64,000 bases of DNA, from assembly GCA_015178975.1 (NCBI GenBank), contig WHVD01000095.1, positions 274,202 to 338,201 on the forward strand, written 5' to 3'. Source of the stretch: Hysterangium stoloniferum. Lineage: Eukaryota; Basidiomycota; Agaricomycetes; Hysterangiales; Hysterangiaceae. The notes beneath the pieces were generated by a model, which was not told the DNA's origin, ran no database searches, and saw only the letters and a list, made by a program, of their open reading frames with translations. Shown piece by piece: positions 10,655 through 22,846 of this stretch. Each line of letters begins with the position of its first letter. Positions within the stretch are counted from its first letter, which is position 1. A program made the translations under genes and the position numbers.

Positions 10655-12853
10655 ATGCAGACAAACTCTCCCTTTCTTCTTAGGTTCCTGCCCACCACCT
10701 GTCCTGTCTTCGCTATACCAGACATTGGCGAGTACAACAACCTGGCGAATGCAAACACTGGTAAGGCCCGATATTCCAATCATCGTCCATTGTCGTCACT
10801 ACCTAATCCCCACTATTGTAGATGTTGACAATTGGCTGTGGCCTGAAGAAGACAAAGCGCTATGGAGGTTGGCTGGACCGGAGTGGCAGAACTTCTTCAC
10901 CAAATGGCGTGGAACTTCCGAGTGCGATTCGCTCGCCGATCCCAGCTCTCCAAAGCTGTCTCTTGCACCTATCGCTAGGTTATCGTCGTATCCTAGAGGC
11001 CTTCCCGTGGCTGTTTTGGTCCGCAAGTGTTATATTGAGATGTTTCACCGCGTCTGGGTGCGCGCATTGAAACCACCCGGCCCTAAAGATGGAGGAGTTC
11101 TTATCACTGGTCAGCCTGGCACTGGTACGTACTCTATACCTCTAATGTTGCGCAAGATAGTAATGGTGTTTTTAGGCAAGACCCTTTTCCTATACTACCT
11201 TCTTGTCCGCCTTCTGCAGCAGAAGCAAATCGTGCTCTTCTCTTTGGGTGACCACGAGCTGTTCCTCTTCTTCCACGATGCTGTTTATTCGGCAAACCCT
11301 AGAATGCACCCAAGCCCCCCCACCCCCAAGTCATCGTCTCCTGACGTTTTTATTTGGTCCTTGGTTGACATATCCGTCAGACAGGAGTCACAATGGCCGT
11401 TGCTCTCTCGCCACTGCTTCCCTGTTTTGACCGCTTCCCCGGATCCCATTCAATATAGGACCTGGATGAAAGGGATAATGGCTCTGATCGTCGGCTTGCC
11501 GTTGTGGACCCGTGAGGAGCTCTCACTAGGGTAGGTTTACACTTGCCAATAGGACGCTTTTGTTCATGTCTTGGCGTACATTGTCCCAGGTTACAATATC
11601 AAGACTTTTATGTTAATTTCCTGGACCTATTGCGCCAGATTTATCCCGACAAAGACTCCTCTCAACCTCGGATGGATCCCATTATTGCGCTAGCTGGGTT
11701 CCCTGGCGCCGGTAGAATTCTCCAAGAACGTTATCCAATGACAATAGAAGGTCCCATGTCACCATCCCCCGAGGATGCCCTCAATGCTCTTCTAGATGCG
11801 GCGATCGAACATTTTGGATATGCTGCTCGTGATGTCTTCCATGGGATCTATCATTTCGACACGATGACCGAGGACCTTAAGCCAGCTTTGCAGATAAGTC
11901 ACCTAGTGTTGCAAGAGATCATAGCCGTCCTTGCCCCTGGTTATAGTGTTCTCAACTCCCGTGTTTCTCATCGGATCCTCGTTATGCACCCTATCCCTCA
12001 CAAGTATCTAGACGCGGATGATTGGACATTGAATTTCAAGTCAGACTGGATTGGCAGGAACATGTCAAAGCAGCTGCATATTGCAGAGGATATCAACATT
12101 TGCCAGACAATCAATATGTTTCGAAAGAGGCCGCAAACAGCAGCACTGGCAGGGTGGTACTTTGAGCCGCTTGCTCATTGTCGGCTCGCGGCGGGCTCTA
12201 CGGGCGGCTTCTGGCCTCTTGTCACAATGACTTCCAACGGGGCTGACCCCCCGGAGGTCATTTCGGACCCTTCAACCCCCATACCTAATAACGTGAAGTT
12301 TGCCCAAGTCCAACGCAAGGTTGTCAAATTCCAATCCACCACTGACTTGCCTACATGTTTTAAGGAACACGAGTATTACCAGCCTGTTGCACTAAATTTC
12401 CCGTTTTTCGATGCTTTCACGGTCGATTTGCATCCTTCGAGACACTCGGCCATTCTCTGGATTCTACAGATGACCATGTCCCGGTCGCATGGAGGCTCGG
12501 CGGTGGGTTATCAAGCGATCCGCAAAATTGTTGCTACCTTGAAGAAGCAACTTCAGGAGACCCCTGCCCCCTCCCAAAAAAAAAGAAAAATCACAAAGCC
12601 CGAGGCCGATAACAAGCAGATAGTCTCGGAGCCGCTCGTGGAGGTCCGCTACCTTCTCATCTCTCCAAGAGCACAGAATGATCCCGTGCAGCCTACGAAG
12701 ACGTGGCGCTTTCCCAATGGATGGAACGAGAATTGCAAGACGTATGATCATCGTGGTGATGCGTACTGGTTAGAGATCATTCTTACGGTGCGTGTTGTGG
12801 ATATCGCTCTATCATTATTACAAACTGAGGGGTATTCCACCTTGCAGTTGTAG
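10655..12853 (+). CDS. Crinkler-RHS-type P-loop NTPase with nuclease-like C-terminal region
   Basis: Proposed exons are 10655-10760, 10822-11124, 11176-11530 and 11590-12853. The introns are 51-61 nt and every join keeps frame, giving 675 aa. The Walker A motif GQPGTGKT (residues 132-139) is split by intron 2. RLAGPEWQNFFTKW and GVLITGQPGTGK are characteristic of the large fungal Crinkler-RHS family. A later segment, FDAFTVDLHPSRHSAILWILQMT (about 526-550, abbreviated when compared), resembles the core of the PD-(D/E)XK-like nuclease region of that family, with Gln where an acidic or Lys residue might be expected. A basic SQKKRKITK near 590 may be a nuclear signal. The last intron is uncertain: 12788-12847 is a possible 60-nt in-frame intron that would shorten the protein by 20 residues. 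The role (effector, or defence/conflict protein) is inferred from the family. Confidence 0.78.
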
Positions 12854-13427
12854 ATGGCCACTGTTTTTTTATGCTAAATCCTGCTACCGAGTCAGGCACG
12901 GCTCAACACTAATTCGAGTTGTTGAAGTCCGGGTGTGAAATCAATATTTGATTCATTATTTTGTATCCACCAGATTCCTTATAGTTACGTGAGCATTTCT
13001 GTACTGTGTAGCCGGTATTTTTTTTGGAGGAGCTTTCCTCGATTTTTCGATGTTCAGTCCAAATTCCAAAGTGTTTCCATTATTCGCAAGGATTCGGGTA
13101 CATTAAACCTCTGTAATTTGAAATGAGAATCAAAATGTGCATGTCAAGTTACAAAATGTGAGACATTCCCCTACGTATAAGGTTCTGCTGAGTAGTAGGG
13201 TAATCCTTCGCGTGGAGACTTCACGAAGAGGAAAGCAATGAGTTGTATTTCGAAGCTCTTCCCTCCTAGGATACAGATATTTAAGCTGCGACTAAATACA
13301 GTGTATCCAACGGTCTAGGCTACCAGACGATTCGCCACTTCCACCAATACCGCAGCGTCGCTGTGCCTTTATCCCCTAGCAACCCCACGCTCCTCAGGCC
13401 TCCACTTCTATATCCTTCCAATCACCA
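12854..13427. other. Intergenic region
   Basis: AT-rich 3' flank of the NTPase gene, then neutral sequence. No supported gene, RNA or repeat was seen. The 63-residue open frame at 12935-13126 has no recognisable features. Confidence 0.5.
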
Positions 13428-13763
13428 ATGTCCCGCTGTTCGAACATGCCCCCGCTCCCCAGACTCCCACACGTTCCAGCCGTCTCTACATTCACGCCCT
13501 GCCACAATCCCCCCTCACCCAGCAATGTCCGCCGTTTCTCTTCTCCGCTGCTCCGGTTCCACCACGCGTCTTTGATACGCCCTTTTTCCTTGAGTTCTAC
13601 TCCTGCACTGCCTATGTCACCCCCGCCTCTTCCGCCTCGTGCGCAGAGTCCGGTAGAGGCACCGACGACGACATCATCTGAGGGAGGAGAAACGTCTTTG
13701 GATGGAACAGGACACCTAGTCCCTTGTATTTTTCACAAACATTGTATTTTCCGCGAATTTTAA
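13428..13763 (+). CDS. Possible first exon of an unidentified protein, presequence-like
   Basis: An ATG at 13428 opens a 111-codon frame that is rich in Pro, Ser and Arg. Its middle (FHHASLIRPFSLSS) has Arg, Ser and hydrophobic residues but no acidic ones, which resembles a mitochondrial presequence with a possible cleavage site near RPFS. From about 13730 the sequence becomes AT-rich and coding character fades, so the gene may be truncated or continue through an unrecognised intron. The composition suits a host gene more than a transposon. No family was recognised. Confidence 0.3.
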   Translation: MSRCSNMPPLPRLPHVPAVSTFTPCHNPPSPSNVRRFSSPLLRFHHASLIRPFSLSSTPALPMSPPPLPPRAQSPVEAPTTTSSEGGETSLDGTGHLVPCIFHKHCIFREF

Positions 13764-14241
13764 ACATGGAATTATATACCTCTGAATTTCAGAAGAAGTG
13801 GTCTTCGTCTAGCAATTCTGATCAGATGTCAAAAGGGCGTAGCCTAATATTGACACTGACGAGTGATTTACAGTGCACCAGTTATGGGCTCGAGATGTTC
13901 TTGAACGAATCTACTCTATCATATCATCAGTTCATTGATTACAGATATTAAAATTCAACTTCTCCATCTTCCAGTCCCTGGAGTTATTATGAGGGTTTAA
14001 TTATTTTGTCTTGTGCAAGTTAATACTTAGATATGTGTCTTGTCAGATGGGAGTGTTAGATATAGTCACTCGGCACATTAGACACGTGGTGTAGATAGAT
14101 AGATAGATAAGGCCTATGTTGTGTGCCACTGTGGGTCCATAGCTAACCTTGATCCTGTCTATATTCAGCACATTTAGTGTATTACATCCAGCGCCCCCAT
14201 CATTCCAACAAAGCTTTGAAGTCCAATGTGGAGTTCTTCGG
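13764..14241. other. Intergenic region with a short TAGA microsatellite
   Basis: AT-rich, with no supported gene. A TAGA/GATA run of about five units lies near 14092-14108. The last part is probably the 5' flank of the ATPase gene. Confidence 0.5.
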
Positions 14242-16998
14242 ATGACCAACGTAAGTTATTATTTCCCCATGACAGCTGCGTATTCTGAATCTATTTTTCA
14301 CCCAAGGGGCTGGTCAGTAACTTTTGTATCTTTGCTTCCACCGTTTGCAAGGCCTAATTCGATCAACTCAGCAACTAAACATGCATGGAATCAGCCTTAT
14401 CGTGGTCGACACCATGTCCTATTGAAACGCACATTGGACGATATCGTCGCCGACTTGAGCCTTGAGTATTCTAATTTTGTACCCATAGTACAGAGTTCGG
14501 GAACAGGAAAATCTCGCATGGTTGATCAACTTGCGACCATAGTATTTACATTGCCATTTAATTTGAGATCTTATTCTGATACCTCAGGTTCGCCTCTCCG
14601 TGTTGCATCTCGCCATAGACCTATCTCTCTTTTTGCCAGGTTATCCTCCTGCTGATGACCCAATTCGCGGTTATCTATCAATAAACAACCACCGGGACAC
14701 GAACGATTCCCTCAGAGGTCGCTACCTTTTGTTTTTGGAGGTCTTATTCACCCATATTTATGAGATAATCCGCGAGTGGCCAACTCACAAAGATAGAACA
14801 ACGTTCGCTTCAGAATGGCGCGAACACTTGAATAAGCAAAGCAAACGTACGGAGATATATAACGAGGTCGTTCGCACATGCAACATTGTGAGACTTTTTT
14901 TTTCCACGACGCGAAAGCTTTTCTCAGGCCGCAGTTTAGACAATGAAAGAAGACTCGTCATTTGGTAATTGGGGTTAGTCCATTCAACGTTACTTCTCAC
15001 CCCCATCAACTTTGACATATCATCTATGGACGAACATAGAGACGTTTGGAATGGCATATCAATATCTGAGCGAGGCTGCCCAAAAGGCACTGAATGCCGC
15101 CCAGAAGTTGATCGCCGAAGTTAGGAGGGCAGGGAACACTCCAACCATAACTCCTCCCAACCATCCAGCGGAAGTGGACGTGGTGCTTTATTTTGACGAG
15201 AGTCATGGGCTGACGACACAGAACACCACAGATAGAACAGCAAGCAACGACACCGTTACTGCGTATGAAACTCTTTGTTGGGCCCTCAATAATTTGCGCA
15301 GTGGAGAAAAGAACGATAATGTGAAACTCGTAGCTCTCTTTCTATCTACTAGCTTTGATATCGCCACTCCTCCACCTTCCTACTGGGCAGATTGCACTCA
15401 TTTACAGCCGCCTGTCGTCGAGCTCCCATTCGATCTTTGGAAGACAAAGTACATCGCGGTCAAGGGGACGCATATGATCGAAGATGTCTGTCGACCCGAA
15501 TTTATGGTTCGGTTTGGACGGCCGTTGTACGTTCCAATTGGCTATACGTCGTTTGTATTGCTGGCTAATAATGAATTACAGATTCTGGACACGCTGGGAA
15601 GCAGGGGGCCGTATGGTCCGAAACTACATCATCGACTTCGCGCAATCTAAGCTCATTTGCAGCGACAACCCATCTGATCTTTCCGTCCAAGCAAAGATTG
15701 CTGTCTTAGCCAGGCGTTTACTGGTAGACTTCGAACCGAAACGCGCACCAGCAATCTGGATGGCGAAAGAATTGGTAGCTGGGCATATGCATGTGGTGTA
15801 CTCTGTTCCGGCTCACCGGGAGCATTTGGCGGCGGGTGCTCCATCGGAACCGATCCTGTCTGAGGCTGCTGCTCGGATCATGGCGTCGGACAATTTCGAA
15901 ACGGCAGAACTTCTCTCAAAGTACTTGTCGGATCGCTTAATTACCCGCGACGCACAGGGTAAGCTCGTTGGACGACTACTACTGATACAGGCGTTTGATG
16001 CCGCCGTTATTCAAAAGTCCGTAAGAGATAGAATAAGGCCTATCCACTTCAGCACCGCTATTCCGGTCATCGATTTCCTTGCCTCGCTATTCCCTGAACG
16101 TTATGAGAAGATGATTTGTGAGACCACGCCGGATAATACGCATGGTGCAACCCTGAAAGAAGCGTTCCGAAATGCAGTGGTATACTTTACACACTGGGGA
16201 AAAGCGGTCGACTCAAGCATGATTAATGATAGAGGAGCGTGGCTGGCCATGTGTCGTGGTATGGCTCTTCAGTGCCATGATTATGAAGACGACATCGACT
16301 TCTTTATCCCTGTTTTATACGATCGCAGACAGACCTTGAGTCGTTTTGCCATGTCTGCTATCTTGATACAGCTCAAGAATCGCGACAAGGTCCAAGCTGC
16401 GAATATAAGTGCCGAGACACTACACTACTTCACACCCGGAAACCGAGAGCAAAATTCTCGACCGTATATTACAATCATCATGGAGTTTGGCCTGAAACCG
16501 TACCCATTCGCTAAGCAAAAATCGATAGGCTATTCAGCCCCTGTACAGGGAACGCCTAAGATTGCTGTAAAAGAGAATAATGAGCGAAAACCACTTCCTC
16601 GCCAGGCAAAGAAGGCTAAGAGTGTAACACACCCTCGCTATTCTTTTTGGGTAACGGGCTGTTCGGAGAGCGTTTACAGAGTCATCCCACGCAACCAAGG
16701 CCATATTTACAAAGGTCTTCTTGGCTCTGACCCTCTGCTGGAGGAACATCCTAGACAGAATGAGCATCACCTCGACGCTGTTCTGCAGATGAAGTCGGGC
16801 TGGACGACAGAGTCCTTTAGAAGGGGGAAGTCGTCGAAACCAGACTTGGGAATGGAGAGTGAGTTGCAGACTGATGAGCTTGATGAGCGTGTAATGGCAG
16901 GACCATTCGCTGATTCCTCCGAGGAGAATGATTCCTCTGAAGAGAATGATTCCTCTGAGGAGAATGGTTTCTCTGCAGAAATATACACATCAGAATAG
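14242..16998 (+). CDS. P-loop ATPase-like protein of an uncharacterised basidiomycete family
   Basis: Modelled exons are 14242-14587, 14640-14887, 14940-14964, 15040-15526 and 15582-16998. The introns are 52-75 nt and the frame is kept throughout, giving 840 aa. Walker A is QSSGTGKS (residues 84-91). Walker B is LYFDESH with Asp259 and Glu260. Other conserved-looking blocks are FVPIVQSSGTGKSRMVD, GYPPADDPIRGYL, FGRPLFWTRW, FEPKRAPAIWMAKELVAGHM and YSVPAHREHL (each given partly). The C-terminus carries an acidic Ser/Glu repeat (DSSEEN three times). I recognise this as a family often multicopy in mushroom genomes but know of no tested function. The tiny third exon (25 nt) and the start are uncertain: the first coding block could contain an additional intron after MTN, since a GTAAGT follows at 14251. 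The gene is adjacent to the Crinkler-RHS-like gene, which also has a P-loop. Confidence 0.7.
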
Positions 16999-18962
16999 AA
17001 AAAAACGAAAACACCTAGACCACTAGCAGAATCTGTTCTATTTTACCATGAAGAGAAGCTTGGTGACAGATTGGAGCGATTGACCGCAAGTGCAGAATAT
17101 CGAAACTTGCTTGAGTAACGTGATAGTCGACAAGAACATTTAGTGTACAATGTTTCTAATATGTAAACACAACTCTGCGATAAAAAGTCGGACCACCTGT
17201 TTTGAAGTTCTTCGACATGGGAAAGGGGATTTTCTGGACGTCTTCTATGTCTGTCTTTATTTATGTTTGAGGAGAATAGAATGGGAGTGGTGGCGCTATG
17301 TCCTTTCGCATCTGTGTATCGGTGGTTCGCAGCCGCACGTGAGGTATTTGTGCGAATGCGGGCTCCTCGGCCATTCCATCCCGAGCTATTCTTCTCCATT
17401 TCACTTCCTCGTCCTCTTAGTCTGTCTATGTCTATTCTGATCGGACATTCGGGAGGTGGAGAGCGATTGATGAATAATCGGGATGGAATGGGACGGGGGT
17501 AAGTATGCTATGTACTTTCTTTCCTTCTTTGCCCTAACTTTGTGTATCGGAGGTGTATGTGCGAGTGTTGGACTCCTCGACCGCCCCATCCTAACCCAAC
17601 CCATCACTCCCAGCGTATGATCTTCTCGTGACGCGGATATAACACCACTTCCTCTGTTTAAGTTTGTCCTTGCTTGACACTCGAAAAGTGGATGTGTCTG
17701 TTGAAACGTCCACTGGATATGTTGGGATGGGAGCAGTGGCGTTATTCTCTTTGACACTCTTTATTTTATTTATTTACTTATTATTTATTTTATTTTCTTT
17801 TCTTTTAATCCATTTATCCGTTCTCCCCATTTTCTTCTCAGAATCCTACTAACCCCACTTCTTCAGATGAAATGTGTATTCCCCCCCCAATCCTCCTTCT
17901 ACGCACAAAATCAACAACAACCAGCTGTCAACGCTGTCAAACCACAAAATTCTTCTGTGTTGTTGAAGGCCGAAAACCGTGGACGCCAAGTGTGAGGGAG
18001 GCATTGTTGGCTGCGATAAGTCTCGACTCTCCGTCTTGTCATCCTCTCTCACACAATCAACAATAAAACTTACTGGCTGACTCCCCATACAGTACCGTGA
18101 GAAAGACGCCATAATGGAGATTCTCCTGGCCTCCTATGGACCCTCGCTGTATGCTACATCTATGGTGGGGATGCGTGAAAGGGAGAGGGCGCGTGAAAAG
18201 AAGATGGCGATGGTGATGATGAGTGGAATAGTGAAGGGGAGGAGGGCGATGAAGAGGGCCCTTGGGATGAAGAGTTTGAGAGGGGGTGGAAGGTTGTAGA
18301 TGAGGAGGGCGGAGTGTAAGTGAAGATAAAAGATGGTTTTCAAGAAGGAATGGAATGATGTGAAGAGATGTTGATATTGATGAGTGAGTTCAGGAGATGC
18401 TTCAACTGTAAAAGAACAAAGCTGAGAGGGAAGCTTTTAAGTTCAGGTTGTAGCCATTTGACTAACCACCCAGCTGCAATACCCTATACCACCTGCATCA
18501 CCCACAACAGCATCAACACCACCACCATCAACCACAGCAACAGCAACAACAGGCACAGCACCCCCACCAGCAACACTTCCTCCTGACATGTTTGGCAGTA
18601 TAGGTATGGGTGTCGGGGTAGGCATCATTGGTGTAGGGGTAGGTGTCATTGGTGTGGGGGCAGGTGTCATTGGCATGGGGGTATGGATGATCCATATCAT
18701 GTGATGTTTGGCCCTGGGCATACCACTTAATGAGCCAACAGCTCTTCACACATGCCATTCCAACATTATGCAATACTGGCATGCCAGGCCCCTGGCTCTC
18801 ATTTTGTTTTGGTGATGTCAATTTAATCCCATAAAATAAAAGTAACATGGCCATGAAAAATAGAAACTGAATTGGACCATCCCATTGGCAAGCATGTGAG
18901 ACAGTGGGGTCAGGAGGATGTAGTGAGGTCATGGGATTGCTCTGCCAGTGGTGTAATCATAG
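16999..18962. other. Gene-poor region, partly duplicated and low complexity
   Basis: No supported gene. Around 17280-17420 and 17530-17690 there are two diverged related segments (TGTGTATCGG followed by GTGCGARTG and CTCCTCG). The 17760-17820 stretch is T-rich. A frame near 18085-18300 (AIMEILLASYGPSLYATSM) could be a fragment of a gene but matches nothing I know. The right part is transposon-like. Confidence 0.4.
18480..18690. repeat. Low-complexity CA/GGTGT minisatellite-like sequence
   Basis: An ACCACC/CAACAGCAAC-rich tract is followed by four diverged copies of an approximately 30-bp GGTGTCATTGGTGTGGGGG-type unit. The plus frame reads VGVGIIGVGVGVIGVGAG. This may be the Gly-rich tail of a transposon protein, but no domain supports that. 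Confidence 0.5.
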
Positions 18963-20240
18963 TGTTAGGACCAGAAAGCCTGCCAGGCTCTGTACCCCAT
19001 TGTCACAAATCAAATTTTACTCAATAAAGTCAAATAAACAATCGAAGAATATTCAACAATATCGAATAAAGATGCCTCATTTGACGAAGTATTAATTCGT
19101 CCTGTTGATAAAGCATGAGGCAAAGATAGGACACAGAGGCTCACAAATAAATAAGTCAAAGAAGGACTCGGAAAAGTTTGACGATTATGTAATACAGTAA
19201 TAATACAATATAATACAGGTTTTCTGACTGACTTCCTTCGTTCCTATCATTGCCCTTATATACTATATATCATTTACCTATGATGATAATATGATATCAA
19301 AGTGAAATCATCAATGACATCAACCTGAGACAAGTTGAAGATATTCAAGATTGTCGAAGATATGGTCGAAGAATAGTCGAGTTGGAAGTCGAGTTGGAAA
19401 TTGAGTCGGAAAGTCGAAGAAATGTTGAAGAAATGTCGAAGAAATATTAAATTGAATATTATCAAAATTTGAGTTTGTACGTTGTGACACCCATCCTACA
19501 TGCACCCGACTCGCTATACCAAGTTACAGCTAAACTGGAAAACCTGCTGGGACCCAGATGTCAAGCCTGTCTATGCCCAACCCTTGGTGTCTCGTGCATC
19601 AGTCACCAGACCCCACTGGGACCTGTGCACATCAAAGCCTGTCTATGTCTGACCCCATTCCATGCACCAGTCACTGGGCTCCACCCAGATAACCCAACAG
19701 CTCTCTAACTGAGCTCCATTCCCATTATGGTCTAATGACCTGTCATGTTTCAGACTCTGCCTCTGTTCCATTCCATTCCTAACATCTAATTTGGTGTTTA
19801 CTTATCTCATTTCATGATTATTTATTTGGAACTCATTATTACTGGATTTGGTATTGCATACATTCTACAGTCTACAGTATATAAACTAGCTAATGTTGTA
19901 CATACAATCTGGTCAGAAAATCAAGTAAGTTTTCAGACTAAGTCCTCCCCCAGTTACTTAGCACATACCCACTCCATCCCCATCTCACAATGCTATTGAC
20001 CTCATCAGAGCCCACAGGCTTTCTGACTAGTCCCTGCTCCATCCCCATCTCTCATATCACAATGCTCGCTATCAACCTTGTCAGAGCCTGTGTGCTTCCT
20101 GACTGATTGTTTGACCTATTAGCTACACCCAGACTCCCTGGGTTTCCCATCCACCTGCTTGAAATTGGACGATTGATGCACTCCATTGGCACTCATGGAT
20201 TTCTAATCCAAAGCAAGTGCTAAACAATCTCGCACCTGAC
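18963..20240 (+). mobile_element. Gypsy LTR, family Z, copy 2, interrupted by a solo LTR
   Basis: It starts TGTTAGGACC and aligns with copy 1 (CTGCCAGRCTCTG, then ACATGCACCC and the AATTTGGTGTTTACT block). It is interrupted at 19001-19489 by a solo LTR of another family. A TATA-like GTATATAAACTAGC follows near 19876. The right boundary (about 20240, CACCTGACA) is an estimate. No internal coding region is attached, so it may itself be a solo LTR. Confidence 0.65.
19001..19489 (-). mobile_element. Solo LTR, family Y, copy 1
   Basis: A 489-bp element with TGTCACAAAT at one end and GTTGTGACA at the other. It is flanked by the 5-bp target duplication CCCAT (18996-19000 and 19490-19494). It is the reverse-complement counterpart of the 480-bp copy at 23526-24005. 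The strand is given relative to that copy. It sits within gypsy LTR Z copy 2, so it is the younger insertion. Confidence 0.9.
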
Positions 20241-20989
20241 AAAAATTGTATATATGTGGATACTGTCACAAAGATAGTCAGTCGAAACATAACAATCAAA
20301 ATGAAATACACTACCATACTCGGAACAAAAAAAGATTCATCAGATATTCACTTGTTCTATGATCTCTATCACTCCACCCATCAAGCTTATCCATAGGTAA
20401 TTGCCTTAGGTGTTGAAATTTTGTCCCCAGGTATTCCACTGATCTACCATGTCAAGAACAAGCTTATATTACAGTTAATTATTTTATATAGGTAAACACC
20501 ACAGATCTTCTCATGCAGTATCACCTCTTCAGGGGACAATCTACCAGGCTTAGCGTATTGTGATTAATATTCCCTTCTGGAGAAATTTTAAATAGTGTTA
20601 CCGCTGGTAGCTAGTTACTCTTCTAAAATGCTATAAGTGCTACCCAAAATAAATTGGTCTATATTACAACCAAAAGGTTGTTAATTAATCAACACTGATG
20701 AGACGACTTCCCCAAAATTTCCTTTATGCATCTGTAGCTTTGTTGTTATCCTAGGTCATAGCCATCAGAAAGTCTTTAAAAGCGGTGAATGGCACCCTGT
20801 GCCCAACAATGTTGTTTCATATGTGTGATTGAGAGGGGGCCGAGTCTGCACTGTCATATACATCAGATGAAGTCTAAAGTTGAGGTCTGTTTCAGCCAAA
20901 TATAGAACAGGTGAAGATAATATGAAGGTACCATCTGTGTGATGGTGTTCGGGTTGTGAAACCACATGTTGATGCCTAATACGACACTG
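20241..20989. other. Non-coding AT-rich sequence
   Basis: No gene, repeat or structural RNA could be supported here. It separates the gypsy LTR from the duplicated membrane-protein pseudogene. Confidence 0.45.
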
Positions 20990-21362
20990 CTAAAGTTTGT
21001 ACGGCCAGTGGTCAAGACATTAGAATCTTTACAATTATCTCATGCTGCTTTTCGGAGATTGACTAAAATTCGTGCAGTGAATATTGCATGGAAGATGTGG
21101 TGTATACTGTTGTAGCAATGAGACTGAAGTTCGAATGATGTGGAAAATGACAGAGATGCATGGACACTATGAGGCTGGGCTTGGGGTGGGGCTAGGTAAG
21201 TACAACTTAGAGTATGTAGGCTGAAGGAGTATTGGTGGCATACGTCAATGACAAAAATGATGATGTTCATAATTGATATACTTTCCCAGAGGTAAATTTA
21301 CAATATGATCATCAAGTCTATGACATATCTACGCACTGGTGAGGTACATATAGTACAGTGGC
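20990..21362 (-). pseudogene. 3' part of DUF6533-like gene (left inverted arm, distal piece)
   Basis: The reverse complement of this segment matches 36590-36955, including the stretch encoding MNIIIFVIDVCHQYSFSLHTL and a conserved INLRKAA-type end. It is therefore the 3' end of the same membrane-protein gene as the right-hand copy at 35593-36957. It is cut off from its 5' part at 27940-28852 by about 6.6 kb of transposons that begin at 21363. Confidence 0.7.
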
Positions 21363-22612
21363 TGCCCACTCTTTGCCCCATTCTTTGACTGCGCAGACTT
21401 TGGCCCTTTCCTGGGCCCAGGTCATGGTTGAGTGCAGTACTGACCTGGCTGTTGTGGCCTGTTTGGCTAGTGCGTCAGCACGTTCATTTCCCTGTATGCC
21501 CATATGTCCTGGGACCCAGGAAACTTCAACATTGGTGTAATGGCAGGAGGACAGCAGCGAATCAACATGCTTGTGAAAAAGCACGGAGCAGAGCTGGGCT
21601 GGATGTGGGGACACATCAGATATTGATGATATAGCAGCCTGATTGTCAACCATAAATGAGATGTGCGTAACAGTAGGGAGGTGGTCAAGGATGTTGGTGA
21701 GGCAGGCAGCAGCACCCACAAGAGCAAGCATCTCAGCATCGAAGACACTGGCTCTGCGGCCAAGGCCCCACTGACCTGAGGCAACCTCCATGCCAAGGTG
21801 TACTGCCGAGAAACCACATCCCGTCCATTTATGGCCCTCAGATCATTTTCTCGACCCATCTGTAAATATGACCAACTGGGTTGGATCTGACGAAATGGCT
21901 CGAATGCGAGCCTTAATCTGGTTGATGAGCTTCCGATGGTCTTCTTCAGTGGATTGCCTGGGTGGGAGGACTGAGCTTAATCGGGTGCCCCATGGGTGTT
22001 TCCTCTCCCAGGGAGGTGGGACATACGGCAATAGCCTTTCTGACTTGGGACTTGTGAAGGTCACCAGACGGTGGATGACTGTTGAAGGTGGGCATTTTCC
22101 TGCATTCTTTTTTGACTGGCACACGGGTTGGGGTTGTGGTGACAAGAGGGGATCATGTTCATCCCAACTGGCAGGAAGTCGGGTGAGGACCTGCGATGTG
22201 GCTGGAAGGGCCCAGAACCTCATGGTGGCATTTTGTGACAGGCACTTCAGGAGTAGGGGTATAGGAACTATAGCAGCCAAGTGATGCATTTCGGGAATGG
22301 GCGTGGTGCGGAAAGCTCCTAAGAGCCACCGTAACCCAACAGTTTGGGCATGCTCTAGAGGCTTCATGAGGCCTTTTTGGTGGACGCCTGTGTACCAGAT
22401 GGCAGAGCCAAAAGTAAGGATAGGAAGTACCACAGTAATATAAAGGAGGCAAGCACTGGAGACTGACAGGCCTCTAACACAATTGGCAAGGATTCGCAAA
22501 CCTGCCACAGCAGATAGGGCCTTATTTGACACCTCAGTAACATGCTGCTTAAATGTCAGCCGACTGTCGAACCACAGCCCTAGCCACCTAATAATGGGCC
22601 GTGGGGTGATGG
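21318..22612 (-). pseudogene. LINE-type (non-LTR) retrotransposon, RT C-terminus and RNase H
   Basis: A minus-strand frame encodes the C-terminal end of a non-LTR reverse transcriptase (WLGLWFDSRLTFKQHV, VLPILTFGSAIWY) and a complete RNase H domain. The four acidic catalytic residues are visible in FTDGS, FDAEM, MVDNQAA and NERADAL, together with WVPGHMGIQGN. A single TGA at 21843-21845, just after FTDGSRK, breaks an otherwise continuous frame. The 5' end is cut exactly where the Tc1 composite starts. At the 3' end the frame runs from about 21362 into the duplicated membrane-protein pseudogene, so the element is truncated or ends there. Confidence 0.88.
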
Positions 22613-22846
22613 TAGGCAACAAAACTGTTCGAATGTTTCTTTGTTTTGGAAAGACCCTTTAGCATTAGCCCAAAATAAATTTTAAAAATTCTGAATAAAT
22701 TATGATAAATGTTCTAATATCACAAAATGTTGATTACATAACCATTATGACATATGTCCATTTATGGCAATGTAATAATAGGATTAATGAAGCTTGTACA
22801 TCCGAACGGTTTTGTTGCCTGTATTTTATAAACCCTATATACTAAA

